NCBI GenBank assembly: GCA_945906965.1
Contig: CAMDRP010000024.1
Span: 1-32,316, forward strand
Direction of reading: 5' to 3'
Origin: Opitutus sp. GAS368
GTDB lineage: Bacteria; Verrucomicrobiota; Verrucomicrobiia; Opitutales; Opitutaceae
Length of the DNA: 32,316 nucleotides
Shown here: one piece after another, positions 15,444-24,496 of the stretch
Layout of the letters: the number at the start of each line of letters is the position of its first letter
Numbering within the stretch: position 1 is the first letter of the stretch
The notes under the pieces: generated by a model
Told to the model about the DNA's origin: nothing
The model's input: only the letters and a program-made list of their open reading frames with translations
Databases searched by the model: none
Translations under genes and position numbers: made by a program

Positions 15444-16421
15444 TTACTTCTGCGCTCCCTTGGCGGCTGGCGCGGTTTTGGGGGGCGGCGGCGCTTCATA
15501 AACCGGCAACACGTTCGCTTGTGGCGCGACTATAGCCAGATTCGGCGTGATGTCGGCGTCGACTCGACGGAGCGACCAGTTCAACGCACCGGCCAACAAC
15601 GAGTGCACGGCCGGATGATTCCAAATGTCGTCGCGGTGGCCGAGGCTGGTGTAGAACACGCGGCCTTTGCCGTGCAGGCGCACCCACGTCGAGGGGTACG
15701 GCGGGCGTTGATACTCGGCGCCCTTCATGCCGGCGGTGTCTTGGACCAAGAGCACGTGCAGATCGGGCGCAAAGTTTTTCAACGAATACCATTCTTCGAC
15801 CGGCGCGAAGTCGGCGGGCATCGCCGCCATGCCGGGAAATTTGGTGTCAGCCGTGATGAGGCGCGACTTCTGTTGGGCGCCGTGGCGGATGAATTCGCCA
15901 CCGATCATTTTGACGTAGTCGTCGGCCTTGTCGCCATCGTCAAGAAAGCGCTCGGGCATGTGGGCGTTGCGGCCGAAAGAGTGGAAGGAATCCGTGGCAC
16001 TATGAATGCCGAGGAAGCCTTTGCCATTGGCGACAGCTTGGAGCAGCGCGGCTTTGCCGGCGGGCGTCATGGGCGGGTTGCTGTCACCGCGCGGATCGCT
16101 CTTCATTTTCGTGAGATCGCCGGTGGTGTAGAAAAAGTACGCGTCAAATTGCGCGAGGTATTCCGGCGTGAACAAGCTGCCATCTTTGGAAAAGGTGAAC
16201 TCGATGTTGTTCTCCGCGCCCAGGGCTTTTAAGACAGGGAAGGCGTAGCCGAACTTGGGTTCGCCGTAGGTTTTAATCGCATCGTGCTCGAAGCCCGAAG
16301 ACTTACTAAAGAAGAGCACTTTCTTTTTGGGTGCTGCCGTTTCAGCAGCAAAAATCGAGGCGATGGAAACGAGAACAAGACACGCCAAAGCGCGACCAAT
16401 TGAGAATAGGGATGATTTCAT
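15444..16421 (-). CDS. Exported ThuA-like domain protein
   Basis: The 325-residue protein has a signal peptide (about residues 1-25, ending SIFAAE) and a ThuA-like glutamine-amidotransferase-type fold: KKVLFFSKSSGFEHD, YFFYTTGDLT, GKGFLGIHSATDSFH, GGEFIRHGAQQ, VEEWYSL, and a GRVFYTSLGHRDDIWNHP block near the end. These are hallmark ThuA motifs, seen in trehalose-utilisation protein and in many secreted sugar-related proteins of Verrucomicrobia and Planctomycetes. The last 30 residues are Pro/Ala-rich and likely disordered. It may work in carbohydrate breakdown with the neighbouring esterase, but no substrate can be read. Confidence 0.8.
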   Translation of the reverse strand: MKSSLFSIGRALACLVLVSIASIFAAETAAPKKKVLFFSKSSGFEHDAIKTYGEPKFGYAFPVLKALGAENNIEFTFSKDGSLFTPEYLAQFDAYFFYTTGDLTKMKSDPRGDSNPPMTPAGKAALLQAVANGKGFLGIHSATDSFHSFGRNAHMPERFLDDGDKADDYVKMIGGEFIRHGAQQKSRLITADTKFPGMAAMPADFAPVEEWYSLKNFAPDLHVLLVQDTAGMKGAEYQRPPYPSTWVRLHGKGRVFYTSLGHRDDIWNHPAVHSLLAGALNWSLRRVDADITPNLAIVAPQANVLPVYEAPPPPKTAPAAKGAQK

Positions 16422-16462
16422 GGGGTTGAAATAAAAGAGTACGAGCCGACGTGAAGGTAAAT

Positions 16463-17974
16463 TCAGGACTTTTTCTTGGCGGGAGTCGCGCGTTTACGTG
16501 CTGCTGTCATTTCGGCGACGACGCTTGGAGCGGCCTTTACGAGTAAGCGAGTGGCTTGAGCCACATCGCCGGCGCTGGCCTGCAACGCGCGCGCGCGCAA
16601 CGCTGTCTCGACTTGCGGGAGCATCGGTTCGCCGCTGCGTCCTAATTCCGCGAAGATAAAATCGTAGGCGCGCTCCAACGTCAGCGCATTCGGTTCAGCT
16701 CGCGCCGGCTCATTCGACGCACTTGGGGTCGCGTCCGAGGGCGGTGTCGTTTCAATCGGTAAACCACTGCCCTCTCCCGCAGCTTCGAGGATTTCGTTGG
16801 GTAGGTTTTTAATGAGAATCGCATCCCCTTGCGCGATTACGGCGCTGCGGTAGATCACGTTCTCCAACTCGCGCACATTGCCCGGCCAGCGGTAACGCAC
16901 GAGAATAGCCATAGCTTCGGGCGAGACTTTACTCACGCGGGCTTTGCGTTGTTTGACAAGATTCTGGAGACAGAAATCCACGATTTGCGGCACGTCATCG
17001 CCTCGCTCACGCAGCGCCGGCATGCGGATGCGCACGACGTTGAGGCGGTAGTAAAGATCTTCGCGGAAGGTTTTCGCCTTCACCATTTCTTCGAGGTCCT
17101 TGTTGGTTGCCGCCAAAATGCGGACGTCCACGCGAATCGTCTCCGTACCGCCGACACGCTGGATGTCACCTTGCTGGAGGACGCGCAGGATTTTCGTCTG
17201 CGTGGCGAGCGCCATGTCGCCGATCTCATCCAGGAAAATCGTGCCACCATCGCAGAGCTCAAATTTCCCAAGGCGTTGTCCGGTCGCGCCGGTGAAAGAC
17301 CCCTTCTCGTGGCCGAAGAGTTCGCTTTCAATTAAGTTATCGGGAATCGCGGCGCAGTTGACGGCGATGAAGGGTTTGCCGGCGCGATGGCTGTGTTTCC
17401 AGATCGAGCGGGCGACAAGTTCTTTGCCCGTACCGCTCTCGCCGGTGATCATGACGTTCACGTCGCTGGCGGTGACTTGGCCGATGACTTTAAACACGTC
17501 CTGCATGACCGGCGATGAGCCGACGATGCCTTCCCGGTAATCATCGGCATTGATCGTAGGTTTGTAATCGCCGATGGCGCGGAGATCGGCGTGGGCCTTG
17601 AGGGCATTTTCAGCGAGCGCGAGGACTTTGGCGGGATCGAACGGCTTCATGACGTAGTCAAACGCGCCGTATTTCATCGCCTCGATCGCCGTCTGCGCCG
17701 TGCCAAACGCCGTCATGAGCACGACGAGTTGTTTGGGATTAGCGGAGCGGATGTGTTGCAACGCTTCGATGCCGCTCATGCCACTCATGCGAACGTCGAG
17801 AAACACGAGGTCGGGTGCCGGGCCTTTCTTGACCATGGCGATGCCGAGTTCGCCGCTGGCCGCTTCCGTCACAAGGTAACGGCGGGAACCGAGCACGCGC
17901 GTAAGCGAGTAACGAATTTCAGCATCGTCATCGATGACGAGGATGGTCGGAGATTTTGCGGCGTGGTCTGACAT
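16463..17974 (-). CDS. NtrC-family sigma-54-dependent response regulator
   Basis: The 503-residue protein starts at ATG 17972-17974. Residues about 10-125 are a receiver domain with the acid pocket IDDD at 15-17, phosphoacceptor Asp60 in VFLDVRM and Lys110 in VMKPF. Residues about 150-385 are the AAA+ domain: Walker A GESGTGKE (178-185), sigma-54 contact loop GSFTGA (225-230, Ala to Ser relative to GAFTGA) and Walker B GGTIFLDE (243-250). The C-terminal 80 residues carry only a weak Fis-like helix ([11 protein letters not shown]) and a Lys/Arg-rich tail in place of the usual Fis-type HTH. It should activate RNA polymerase containing sigma-54; the cognate kinase is not in the window. Confidence 0.9.
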   Translation of the reverse strand: MSDHAAKSPTILVIDDDAEIRYSLTRVLGSRRYLVTEAASGELGIAMVKKGPAPDLVFLDVRMSGMSGIEALQHIRSANPKQLVVLMTAFGTAQTAIEAMKYGAFDYVMKPFDPAKVLALAENALKAHADLRAIGDYKPTINADDYREGIVGSSPVMQDVFKVIGQVTASDVNVMITGESGTGKELVARSIWKHSHRAGKPFIAVNCAAIPDNLIESELFGHEKGSFTGATGQRLGKFELCDGGTIFLDEIGDMALATQTKILRVLQQGDIQRVGGTETIRVDVRILAATNKDLEEMVKAKTFREDLYYRLNVVRIRMPALRERGDDVPQIVDFCLQNLVKQRKARVSKVSPEAMAILVRYRWPGNVRELENVIYRSAVIAQGDAILIKNLPNEILEAAGEGSGLPIETTPPSDATPSASNEPARAEPNALTLERAYDFIFAELGRSGEPMLPQVETALRARALQASAGDVAQATRLLVKAAPSVVAEMTAARKRATPAKKKS

Positions 17975-18047
17975 AGTGCGATGGCGAACCCGAAGGTTTC
18001 GGGCGATGGTGCTGGCGATTTCCGCAAGCGGGCTTTCATTACCCCGC

Positions 18048-18818
18048 ATGCTTGGCTGGTCAATAAACTTGTTCCGCATCCGCGGTATAACACTGGCGTT
18101 GCACGTCAGTTTTCTGGCGCTGCTCGTTTATGTAGCTTGGGAAGCATGGCTCGAAGCGGGCCTGGAAGGCGCCGCGTGGAGCGTGGCCATGCTAGGGACT
18201 TTTTTCACGTGTGTGGTGCTGCACGAGCTCGGGCATTCTTTCACCGCCATGCATTTCGGGATCGGGGTGCGCCGGATTTTACTCATGCCAATCGGCGGTA
18301 TGGCGGAATTTGAATCCATCCCGCGCGAGCCCCGCCGCGAATTGCTCATCACGATCGCCGGCCCAGCCGTTAACTTTGCGATCGCCGGCGCCTTGTGGTT
18401 AGTCGTCGGTTCGCCGAGCCATTGGTCACTCTCGAGCTATGAGGCAGACGCCCTGGGCTTCGCGCATTTGTTGCTGCACTGGAATCTTATCATGGGTTGC
18501 TTCAATCTCGTGCCGGTCTTCCCGATGGACGGCGGGCGCATCTTCCGCGCCTTGCTCGCTACGAGGTTAACCTACCTGAGCGCGACGTTTTGGGCTGCCA
18601 CCGTCGGCAAGATCCTCGCCGTTATCGGCGCCTTGGTGGCGGTATTTTGGTGGGAAATGTACCTCACGACCGTCCTCTTTCTCTTCATTTTTTATGCCGG
18701 CGAGATGGAATACCGCACCCTGCTCCGCCGTGAGCTGATCGAGGCGCACTGGCGCGAAACCCTCGCGCAATTCGACGCGATACCTCCCGCCGAGCCTCCG
18801 TTGATCCGCGCGGACTAG
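18048..18818 (+). CDS. Site-2-protease-type (M50) membrane metalloprotease
   Basis: The 256-residue protein begins [22 protein letters not shown], the usual M50 N-terminus. An upstream ATG at 18006 is possible, but its extra residues do not match the family. The zinc motif HELGH is at residues 59-63 and the third ligand is Asp161 in [12 protein letters not shown]. Hydrophobic segments about residues 15-35, 45-70, 100-122, 135-158 and 185-220 make it an inner-membrane protein. Proteins of this group cut within membranes, often in regulated signalling. It is divergent from the response regulator with starts 73 bp apart, so the two could share regulation. Confidence 0.8.
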   Translation: MLGWSINLFRIRGITLALHVSFLALLVYVAWEAWLEAGLEGAAWSVAMLGTFFTCVVLHELGHSFTAMHFGIGVRRILLMPIGGMAEFESIPREPRRELLITIAGPAVNFAIAGALWLVVGSPSHWSLSSYEADALGFAHLLLHWNLIMGCFNLVPVFPMDGGRIFRALLATRLTYLSATFWAATVGKILAVIGALVAVFWWEMYLTTVLFLFIFYAGEMEYRTLLRRELIEAHWRETLAQFDAIPPAEPPLIRAD

Positions 18819-18910
18819 CTCTTGGTTTTGGCGATTTTACTAACTTTCTAAAAAAACTCCTTGCGTTCGGCCCCTGAATTTTGATTTTTTCAAACCTCGC
18901 GCAAGCGATC

Positions 18911-18986
18911 GGGCTCTTAGCTCAGTTGGTAGAGCGCCTCAATGGCATTGAGGAGGTCAACGGTTCGAACCCGTTAGGGTCCACCA
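18911..18986 (+). tRNA. tRNA-Ala (anticodon GGC)
   Basis: A 76-base cloverleaf including an encoded CCA end (18984-18986). The acceptor stem GGGCTCT pairs with AGGGTCC with G-T pairs. The D arm is AGCTCAGTTGGTAGAGC. The anticodon stem CCTCA/TGAGG encloses the loop ATGGCAT, giving anticodon GGC. The T arm is AACGGTTCGAACCCGTT. It lies 92 bp after the M50 protease gene and is followed at once by a terminator. Confidence 0.95.
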
Positions 18987-18991
18987 TTTTG

Positions 18992-19026
18992 GGCCGGGAA
19001 TTCGCAAGAATCCCCGGCCTTTTTTG
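18992..19026 (+). terminator. Rho-independent terminator after tRNA-Ala
   Basis: GGCCGGGAATTC (18992-19003) pairs with GAATCCCCGGCC (19008-19019) across a GCAA loop with one mismatch. It is followed by a run of Ts (19020-19025). It begins 5 bp after the tRNA CCA end. Confidence 0.85.
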
Positions 19027-19086
19027 TGCCCCGATTCCTTGGCTCTACGCAGTCACCCCTGGCGCGTTTCGCGGTGCGGGTTGCGC

Positions 19087-20028
19087 TTAGTCCCCGTCTT
19101 CTTCGCGCATCCGGAACTCGAGTTCGACGGTTTCGCCCTTCTTATCCGGGCGCGCGCCGATCGACTTAGTGCGCGCAAAGGCCTCGCGCACCGAGCGGTC
19201 AAATTCATCGCTACCGGAGGATTTACTGATGCGAACGCGCGAGATTGATCCGTCCGTCCCTACGTAGAACTCCACGCGGGCCATCAACGCATCACTCAAC
19301 CCCGAAGGCTTCTCGTGATTTTCCTTCAACCGCGCTTTCAAGAAGGAAAAATACCGCTCCATCAAGGTCCCATCCTCCGCCGTCAACGCCTTGCCGCCCG
19401 CGCCGCCTTTGGTGTTCTTCGGGCTACCACCGACTACGCCTTCGCGGATGCCCTGACCCACCGGCTCGATCTTGGCGCTTCCGCCTTTGGCTTTGGCCAC
19501 GGCCTTAGCTTTGTTAGCTTTATCAAAGGCTTCCTTCGTCATTTTGGCCTCAGCGGCCTGCTCCTTCTTAATTTCCTGTTTCGCTTTCGCTTCTGCCTGC
19601 TTCACCTTTTTGGCGATCTGGTTTTTGAAATTAGGCGCTTTGGTTTCCGCCGGCTTAGGCGGAGTTTTCTCCGGCTTGGGTTTCTCGACGGGCGCTTTTT
19701 CAGGCGGGGCTTTTTCGATGGGCGCCGGTGTGATCGGGGACGGCTCGGGCGCGACTACCACCGGCGCAGGTGCGACGGGCTCAGGCGCGGGTTCGATCTG
19801 CGGCGTGGGCGTAGTCGGCAAATCGAGCTTTAGGCCCGTGGGCGAACCCAGCGCGGGCGCCTCCGTGGCCATGTAGTTGTCGCCCGCCCCGGCGACGAGT
19901 TCGAAGATTTTGGGCGGATTCTTAACCTGCTGGTTGACCGCGTAACTCATCAGCAGCGCCAACGCCACCAGCGCGCCATGTAAGGCGAGCGAGAGCATGA
20001 GAGCGGGCGTACGTTGATTTTCGGACAT
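19087..20028 (-). CDS. TonB/TolA-family periplasm-spanning protein
   Basis: The 313-residue protein has one N-terminal membrane segment (LMLSLALHGALVALALLMSYAV). A long Pro/Glu/Ala-rich stretch follows (about residues 60-125), then a Lys/Ala-rich helical region (about 130-190), and a C-terminal TonB-like domain (VEFYVGTDGSISRVRISKSSGSDEFDRSVREAF). The Pro-rich spacer is TonB-like and the Lys/Ala helix TolA-like. It ends a three-gene set after tolQ/exbB and tolR/exbD and would use the proton motive force of that motor to act on the outer membrane. Either TonB (transport) or TolA (envelope division) function is possible; I do not assign a symbol. Confidence 0.85.
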   Translation of the reverse strand: MSENQRTPALMLSLALHGALVALALLMSYAVNQQVKNPPKIFELVAGAGDNYMATEAPALGSPTGLKLDLPTTPTPQIEPAPEPVAPAPVVVAPEPSPITPAPIEKAPPEKAPVEKPKPEKTPPKPAETKAPNFKNQIAKKVKQAEAKAKQEIKKEQAAEAKMTKEAFDKANKAKAVAKAKGGSAKIEPVGQGIREGVVGGSPKNTKGGAGGKALTAEDGTLMERYFSFLKARLKENHEKPSGLSDALMARVEFYVGTDGSISRVRISKSSGSDEFDRSVREAFARTKSIGARPDKKGETVELEFRMREEDGD

Positions 20029-20064
20029 GGCGCGGTGCGGCGACGACGAGGCGGTCGGTCAACG

Positions 20065-20493
20065 TCAGTTGGTCGTCTGCGTGTCGAAGGTGATCTTGAA
20101 GAGCTTCTGTTTCTTCAACTCGTCCATCACAGTGATGAATTGTTGCGCCGTGGTCTTCGCGTCCATACGGATGCGGAAAACGGGCGGCTTCGGCATCGCG
20201 GCAAACCGCATGAGCTCACTCGCCAGTTGATCTGACGCGATCAACCGGCCCGCGAGCGTGCACGAGCCATCGGCGCGGATGGTGATGCTTTCAAACTTAT
20301 CGTCGGGATCGGGCTTGGTCTGGATGCTCTTTGATTCCACGGGCAGGTTCACGGGCAAAGTCTGCTCTTGGTTAATCAAGGGCGTCGCGATCATGAAAAT
20401 GATCATAAGCGTAAACCCCAGGTCGATGAGGTTCGTCACGTTTAGCTCCGAGATCGGATGCTGCGCGTGTTTACGGCGAAAGGTGCGGGCCAT
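20065..20493 (-). CDS. TolR/ExbD-family motor protein
   Basis: The 142-residue protein has a short cytoplasmic N-terminus, then one membrane helix with the conserved aspartate that conducts protons (NVTNLIDLGFTLMIIFMIATPL). A periplasmic ExbD/TolR domain follows (LPVNLPVES..., IRADGSCTLAGRLI, RIRMDAKTTAQQFITVMDEL). It lies 9 bp after the TolQ/ExbB gene and 36 bp before the TonB/TolA gene. It forms the ion-channel motor with the TolQ/ExbB protein in the inner membrane. Confidence 0.9.
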   Translation of the reverse strand: MARTFRRKHAQHPISELNVTNLIDLGFTLMIIFMIATPLINQEQTLPVNLPVESKSIQTKPDPDDKFESITIRADGSCTLAGRLIASDQLASELMRFAAMPKPPVFRIRMDAKTTAQQFITVMDELKKQKLFKITFDTQTTN

Positions 20494-20502
20494 GGTCGCG
20501 GC

Positions 20503-21207
20503 TTACTTCGATTCTAACTCGATGCGATCGGCCAACGAGCTCGCGTAGTTTTCCAACTCCGTCACGAGCTGCTTCGATTTACCGAGGAGAAAATTATAAC
20601 CAAAGACCGAGGGAATCGCCACAACGAGGCCGGCGATCGTCGTGAGCAACGCCGCCGAGACACCCGGCGCGAGGGTCTTAATGCTCGCCGAATCTTGCAC
20701 GGCCACCGCGCTGAAGGCTTCCATCACGCCCCACACCGTGCCCAACATCCCGAGAAAGGGCGCGCCGGTGACGATCGTCGCCAGGAAAATCATGCTCGAT
20801 TCGTAGCGCAACGTCTGGCGCGAGAGAGCGCGTTGCAGGGCATTCTCCGCGTGCTCGAGGCAGGCGCGCGAGTAATCCACACCTTTTTCTTTGCCGATGG
20901 CCGTCGCACGCCAGTAAGCCTCAACCGCATCGGCAAACAAATCCGCGTACGGGATCGTCCGCTTCGAGCGAAACGACTCCGGCAGATCCAGCAGCGACTT
21001 CTGGTCGCGCAGGTGCGATTCAAACGCGTGGTTGTACGTCGCCAGTCGCTTCAGTTCGTAGTGTTTCTGCAGCATGATCGTCCAAGCGATCACGCTGAAC
21101 ACCGCCAGTCCAACCGTGATGATTTGCCCGGCGGGATCGCAGTTGATGAACACTTCGATCAGGTTGGTCGACGCAAGGACGGGTGAGAAAAGAGAGGGCA
21201 ATGACAT
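20503..21207 (-). CDS. TolQ/ExbB-family motor protein
   Basis: The 234-residue protein starts at ATG 21205-21207 (MSLPSLFSPVLAS); a 31-residue upstream extension is rejected. It shows three membrane segments: IITVGLAVFSVIAWTIML, IFLATIVTGAPFLGMLGTVWGVMEAF, and ALLTTIAGLVVAIPSVFGYNFLLG. The GTVWGVMEAF and LLTTIAGLVVAIPS blocks are diagnostic of the MotA/TolQ/ExbB family. It is the first gene of the tolQ-tolR-tonB/tolA set and is divergent from the sugar kinase gene with a 125-bp gap. Confidence 0.92.
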   Translation of the reverse strand: MSLPSLFSPVLASTNLIEVFINCDPAGQIITVGLAVFSVIAWTIMLQKHYELKRLATYNHAFESHLRDQKSLLDLPESFRSKRTIPYADLFADAVEAYWRATAIGKEKGVDYSRACLEHAENALQRALSRQTLRYESSMIFLATIVTGAPFLGMLGTVWGVMEAFSAVAVQDSASIKTLAPGVSAALLTTIAGLVVAIPSVFGYNFLLGKSKQLVTELENYASSLADRIELESK

Positions 21208-21332
21208 AGACGTGCGTCGAGAGTTGGCGGTTTTGCCGAACTCCTTCAATGGAAATTCCGACCACCCCGCGCGAATCTGTTTGCGACCTCGCTTCACCAA
21301 TTTTTCCCTGCAACCTCACGTCTCACCCCCAC

Positions 21333-22448
21333 ATGGACTTTAAAACCCGCACTCTTCAGGAACTCCGCGCTCACCGCGGCGCCCTCGCTCAGAAAACCGC
21401 CCTCGTTGGCTTCGATGGTTTCGTCGACACGATCGTGACCGCCGTCGACCAACGCGCCGGCCAAGGCGATAACTTCACCCCGTTCACCGGCATCGCCGCC
21501 TTCGGCCAACGCATTCTCGGCGCCGCCGGCAAGAGCACCAACCTCGAGTTCTACCCGCGCATGGATAAACTCGGCGGCAACGGCCCGATTATGGGCAACG
21601 CCCTCCTCGCCCACGGCGCCCGCGTCACCTACGTCGGCGCCCTTGGCCGCGGCAACGTCCACCCGGTCTTCGCCGACTTCGCCGCCCGCGCCCGCGTCAT
21701 CTCTTTCGCCGAGCCCGCGCACACCACCGCCGTCGAGTTCCCCGATGGTAAGCTTATGCTCGGCACGATGCGTAGCCTCGACGATATCACGCCCGCCAAT
21801 ATAACCGCCGCCCTAGGGGGCATCGACGGCTACCGCGCCGCCCTCGCCGCCAGCGACTTGGTCGCCCTCGTCAACTGGACGATGATTCCCAACATGACCG
21901 CGATCTTCACCGATTTGGTCCAACGCGTCCTCCCCGCCCTGCCCGTTCGCCCCGGCCGCACTTTCTTCTTCGACCTGGCCGACCCCGAGAAACGCTCCGC
22001 CGCCGATCTCGTCTACGCCCTCGAGACCATCAGCCAGTTCGAGCAATTCGGCCGCGTCACCCTCGGCCTCAACCTCAAAGAAGCCCAACAGGTCTTCGCT
22101 GCCCTCGGCTTCACCGCCGTCGCCGAAACCGAAGCCGGCCTCCGCGCCATGGCCGAGAACATCCGCACCCGCCTCGATCTCACCACGGTCGTCGTCCACC
22201 CCAAAGAATCCGCCGCCTGCGCCACTCGGGACGGCGCATGGTGGATCCCTGGGCCCTACGTCGCCCAGCCGCTGATCACCACTGGAGCCGGCGACCACTT
22301 TAATGCTGGCTTCTCCGCCGCCCAACTCATCGGTTGCTCCCCCGAGGCCTGCCTCGGCGCCGGCGTCTGCACCAGCGGTCACTACGTTCGCACCGCCCAA
22401 AGCCCATCCCTCACCGACCTCGAAACCTTCCTCGCCAACTGGCGTTGA
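21333..22448 (+). CDS. PfkB-family carbohydrate kinase
   Basis: The 371-residue protein starts at ATG 21333. It has the PfkB N-terminal part (TALVGFDGFVDTIV; KLGGNGPIMGNALLAHGARVTYVGALG) and the C-terminal signature TTGAGDHFNAGFSAAQ with the catalytic base Asp321. PfkB kinases phosphorylate sugars or nucleosides; the N-terminal lid does not point to ribose, fructose or adenosine, so the substrate is left open. It lies 18 bp upstream of tmk and may be co-transcribed with it and the delta-prime gene. Strong use of GCC/CTC codons matches the surrounding high-GC genes. Confidence 0.85.
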   Translation: MDFKTRTLQELRAHRGALAQKTALVGFDGFVDTIVTAVDQRAGQGDNFTPFTGIAAFGQRILGAAGKSTNLEFYPRMDKLGGNGPIMGNALLAHGARVTYVGALGRGNVHPVFADFAARARVISFAEPAHTTAVEFPDGKLMLGTMRSLDDITPANITAALGGIDGYRAALAASDLVALVNWTMIPNMTAIFTDLVQRVLPALPVRPGRTFFFDLADPEKRSAADLVYALETISQFEQFGRVTLGLNLKEAQQVFAALGFTAVAETEAGLRAMAENIRTRLDLTTVVVHPKESAACATRDGAWWIPGPYVAQPLITTGAGDHFNAGFSAAQLIGCSPEACLGAGVCTSGHYVRTAQSPSLTDLETFLANWR

Positions 22449-22466
22449 CCATCTCAAATTCTCGCT

Positions 22467-23114
22467 ATGCCGCTCCAACATAAACCCTCTGGCCGACTCA
22501 TCTCCTTCGAAGGTTCCGAAGGCTCCGGCAAGTCCACCCAGATTTCCCTCCTCGCCGCCCGCTTCGTATCAGAAAACCGCGACGTCGTCACCGTCCGCGA
22601 GCCCGGCGGCACCGAGATCGGCGAACAGATCCGCAATATCATCGTTCATAATTCCAAGGGCGACGAGATGACCGCCGAGACCGAGCTCCTCCTGTTCGCC
22701 GCCGCCCGAGCCCAGCTCGTGCGCGAGGTCATCGCCCCCGCCCTCATGGCGGGCAAGATCGTCCTCAGCGACCGTTTCCTCGATTCCTCCACCGTGTACC
22801 AAGGCATCGCGCGCAACCTCGCCGCCGATCCCGTCGCGCAGATCAACCGTTTCGCCGTGGGCAACGTCATGCCCCACCTCACCGTCGTCATTGACGTCCC
22901 CACCGAGGTCAGTCTCGCCCGCCTCAAACAACGCGCCTCCGATCTCCCCGATCGCATGGAACGCGAAAACATCGATTTCTACACCAAGGTCCGCGAGGGC
23001 TACCTCGTCCTCGCCCAAGGCATGCCCGAGCGCTTCATCCTCGTCGACGGCACCAAGACCGCCGACGTGATCGAGAAGAAAATCTGGTCCGAGATCCAAG
23101 CCCGGCTCACCTAA
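22467..23114 (+). CDS. tmk: Thymidylate kinase
   Basis: A 215-residue P-loop kinase with Walker A GSEGSGKST, the TMP-binding VREPGGTEIGEQIR, the LSDRFLDSSTVYQG motif, and a LID region with DRMERENIDFYTKVREGYL. It phosphorylates dTMP to dTDP for DNA synthesis. Length and motifs are typical. It is followed after 79 bp by the DNA polymerase III delta-prime gene, a very common pairing in bacteria. Confidence 0.95.
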   Translation: MPLQHKPSGRLISFEGSEGSGKSTQISLLAARFVSENRDVVTVREPGGTEIGEQIRNIIVHNSKGDEMTAETELLLFAAARAQLVREVIAPALMAGKIVLSDRFLDSSTVYQGIARNLAADPVAQINRFAVGNVMPHLTVVIDVPTEVSLARLKQRASDLPDRMERENIDFYTKVREGYLVLAQGMPERFILVDGTKTADVIEKKIWSEIQARLT

Positions 23115-23193
23115 GCCCGGCGCCGGTTTTCCTTTAGCCCATTTTTCACCGCTTGCACGCATCCCTCGGGCCGAAAGTACCGTCCGCGCACTC

Positions 23194-24174
23194 ATGAACG
23201 CCCCCGCACCTTGGCCCAAATCCCTCGACGGCACCCCCGGCGTTGCTGTCATCGAGCAAGCCATCGCCCGCCAGCGCCTTTCACATAGCCTGCTGCTCCA
23301 CGGCGACGATCTCGGCACGCTCATCGGCGTCGCCCACGCCATCGCCGACCGACTACTCAACACGCCCAAGTCTTCCGCTCACTTCGCAGTCAAAGACCAC
23401 CCCGATTACCTCGCCCTCCGCCCCAAGGGCAAAATGCGGCTCATCCCAATCGGCAAAGTCGACTCCCCCGAGCCTGGCACGATGCGTGCCTTTCTGCCTA
23501 AACTCTACGTCACCTCCGCTGTCGCACCACAGAAAGTCGCCATCGTCTACGAAGCCGACCGGATGAACGTCGAATCCGCCAACGCCTTCCTCAAAACACT
23601 CGAGGAACCACCCGCGCACACGACCCTGCTGCTCATCACCACGCGCCCCTACGCTTTACTGCCAACGATCCGCAGCCGCGTGCTCCACTTTCGTTTCCCC
23701 TCTAGTGGCCTCGCCGTCGAAGCGGATGGTTGGAGCGCCTGGCTCGACGATTACCGCGCCTGGCTCTCGCGCCTTAACTCCGCCACAACCGACAAACGCA
23801 CTGTCGCCGACCACATCTTTTCCGTGTACGGCCTCGTGGCCCGCTTTGGGGCCGTTCTCGACTACGCGACAGCCGAGGTCTGGAAACAGCAGAAAGAAAA
23901 ACTCCCCGCCGATATCTCCGACGACGAAGTCGAAGCCATTGAAACCGGTATCGCCAACGGCCTCCGCCTGCGCCTCTTCGCCGAAGTCGAGACGGCAACC
24001 CGCGCCTTTGCCCTCCCTCGCCTGACCGCCGGCGACGCCGCCACCCGCCGCGCCCTGACCGCGAGCATCGACGAACTCGAACACGCCGTCGGGCTCCTTC
24101 GACTAAATCTCAACGAGTCTGCTGCCCTAGAGACCTTCTTACTCGCCGCCCTCCGACTCTGGGCCCGCCGCTGA
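23194..24174 (+). CDS. holB: DNA polymerase III delta-prime subunit (clamp loader)
   Basis: The 326-residue AAA+-type protein resembles delta-prime: IARQRLSHSLLLHGDD at the degenerate P-loop position (no GxxGxGKS), VAIVYEADRMNVESANAFLKTLEEPPAHTTLLLIT (the sensor and lid region) and RPYALLPTIRSRVLHFRF. It lacks the zinc-binding cysteines found in gamma/tau. As part of the clamp loader it opens the sliding clamp during replication. Its place directly after tmk supports the call over a dnaX paralogue. Confidence 0.85.
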   Translation: MNAPAPWPKSLDGTPGVAVIEQAIARQRLSHSLLLHGDDLGTLIGVAHAIADRLLNTPKSSAHFAVKDHPDYLALRPKGKMRLIPIGKVDSPEPGTMRAFLPKLYVTSAVAPQKVAIVYEADRMNVESANAFLKTLEEPPAHTTLLLITTRPYALLPTIRSRVLHFRFPSSGLAVEADGWSAWLDDYRAWLSRLNSATTDKRTVADHIFSVYGLVARFGAVLDYATAEVWKQQKEKLPADISDDEVEAIETGIANGLRLRLFAEVETATRAFALPRLTAGDAATRRALTASIDELEHAVGLLRLNLNESAALETFLLAALRLWARR

Positions 24175-24394
24175 GCGTTCTCTGCTCGTCGCCTCGCTTA
24201 CCCGAGTCCTTAACAAAACATGGGGCGGGCTGCACTTTGAGACGCTGCCCAACAGATTTTTCGGCCAAAATCGCCGATTTTAGGTAAATTATAGTATAGT
24301 AGGACCCAGCGCCCCGTTTCCCCTCGATAAAACTCCTATAAAATGAAGGTGAATCTACGCCTGGGGAATATGAGCGCGACCTGTTTCTGTACAT

Positions 24395-24410
24395 GGCCAA
24401 GTTAGCGGCG
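24395..24410 (+). repeat. Left copy of an imperfect 16-bp repeat flanking fic
   Basis: GGCCAAGTTAGCGGCG here and GGCCAAGCTAGCGGCG at 25540-25555 match at 15 of 16 positions in the same orientation. They bracket the Fic gene. They may be the duplicated edge of an insertion or recombination scar, or a chance match in GC-rich DNA. Confidence 0.4.
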
Positions 24411-24452
24411 TTGAAAAAGTCTCTCCGGCTCCAAGTCTTCACCGGAGAACTC

Positions 24453-24491
24453 TGACTCACTTGACTCATAACTTGACTTATACTTGACTCA
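24453..24491 (+). promoter_or_regulatory. Four tandem TGACT(C/T)A repeats in the fic promoter region
   Basis: TGACTCA at 24453 and 24462, TGACTTA at 24474 and TGACTCA at 24485 lie in a row, with starts 9, 12 and 11 bases apart. The last three are within CTTGACT(C/T)AT. The array ends 5 bp before the GTG start of fic. Repeats spaced near one helical turn suggest a binding site for a regulator that coats the promoter, perhaps the Fic protein's own winged helix. TATACT at 24479-24484 could be a -10 element. Confidence 0.45.
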
Positions 24492-24496
24492 TTTTC

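Larger units (their letters stand above)
24175..24496. other. Gene-poor gap before the Fic gene, with remnant-like coding traces
   Basis: No convincing gene is present. On the plus strand one frame upstream of a TGA at 24453 reads ...ERDLFLYMAKLAALKKS..., which looks coding-like but has no good start and no family. It also contains the left copy of a 16-base repeat (24395-24410). A minus-strand frame through the same bases looks like a shadow. The AT-rich patch around 24281-24300 and the repeats near 24453-24491 are the notable features. Confidence 0.4.

Noticed and set aside
15362-15499. 46-residue extension of the esterase fusion
   Set aside because: It crosses the terminator of the ThuA gene and would hide the signal peptide, which must be N-terminal.
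21813-22481. Gly/Glu-rich minus-strand frame opposite the sugar kinase
   Set aside because: Low-complexity shadow produced by GCC/CTC codon use of the kinase gene.
24110-24469. A 119-codon minus-strand frame across the gap before fic
   Set aside because: It overlaps the end of holB antisense and has no family features; its C-terminal part is the Arg-rich shadow typical of high-GC genes.
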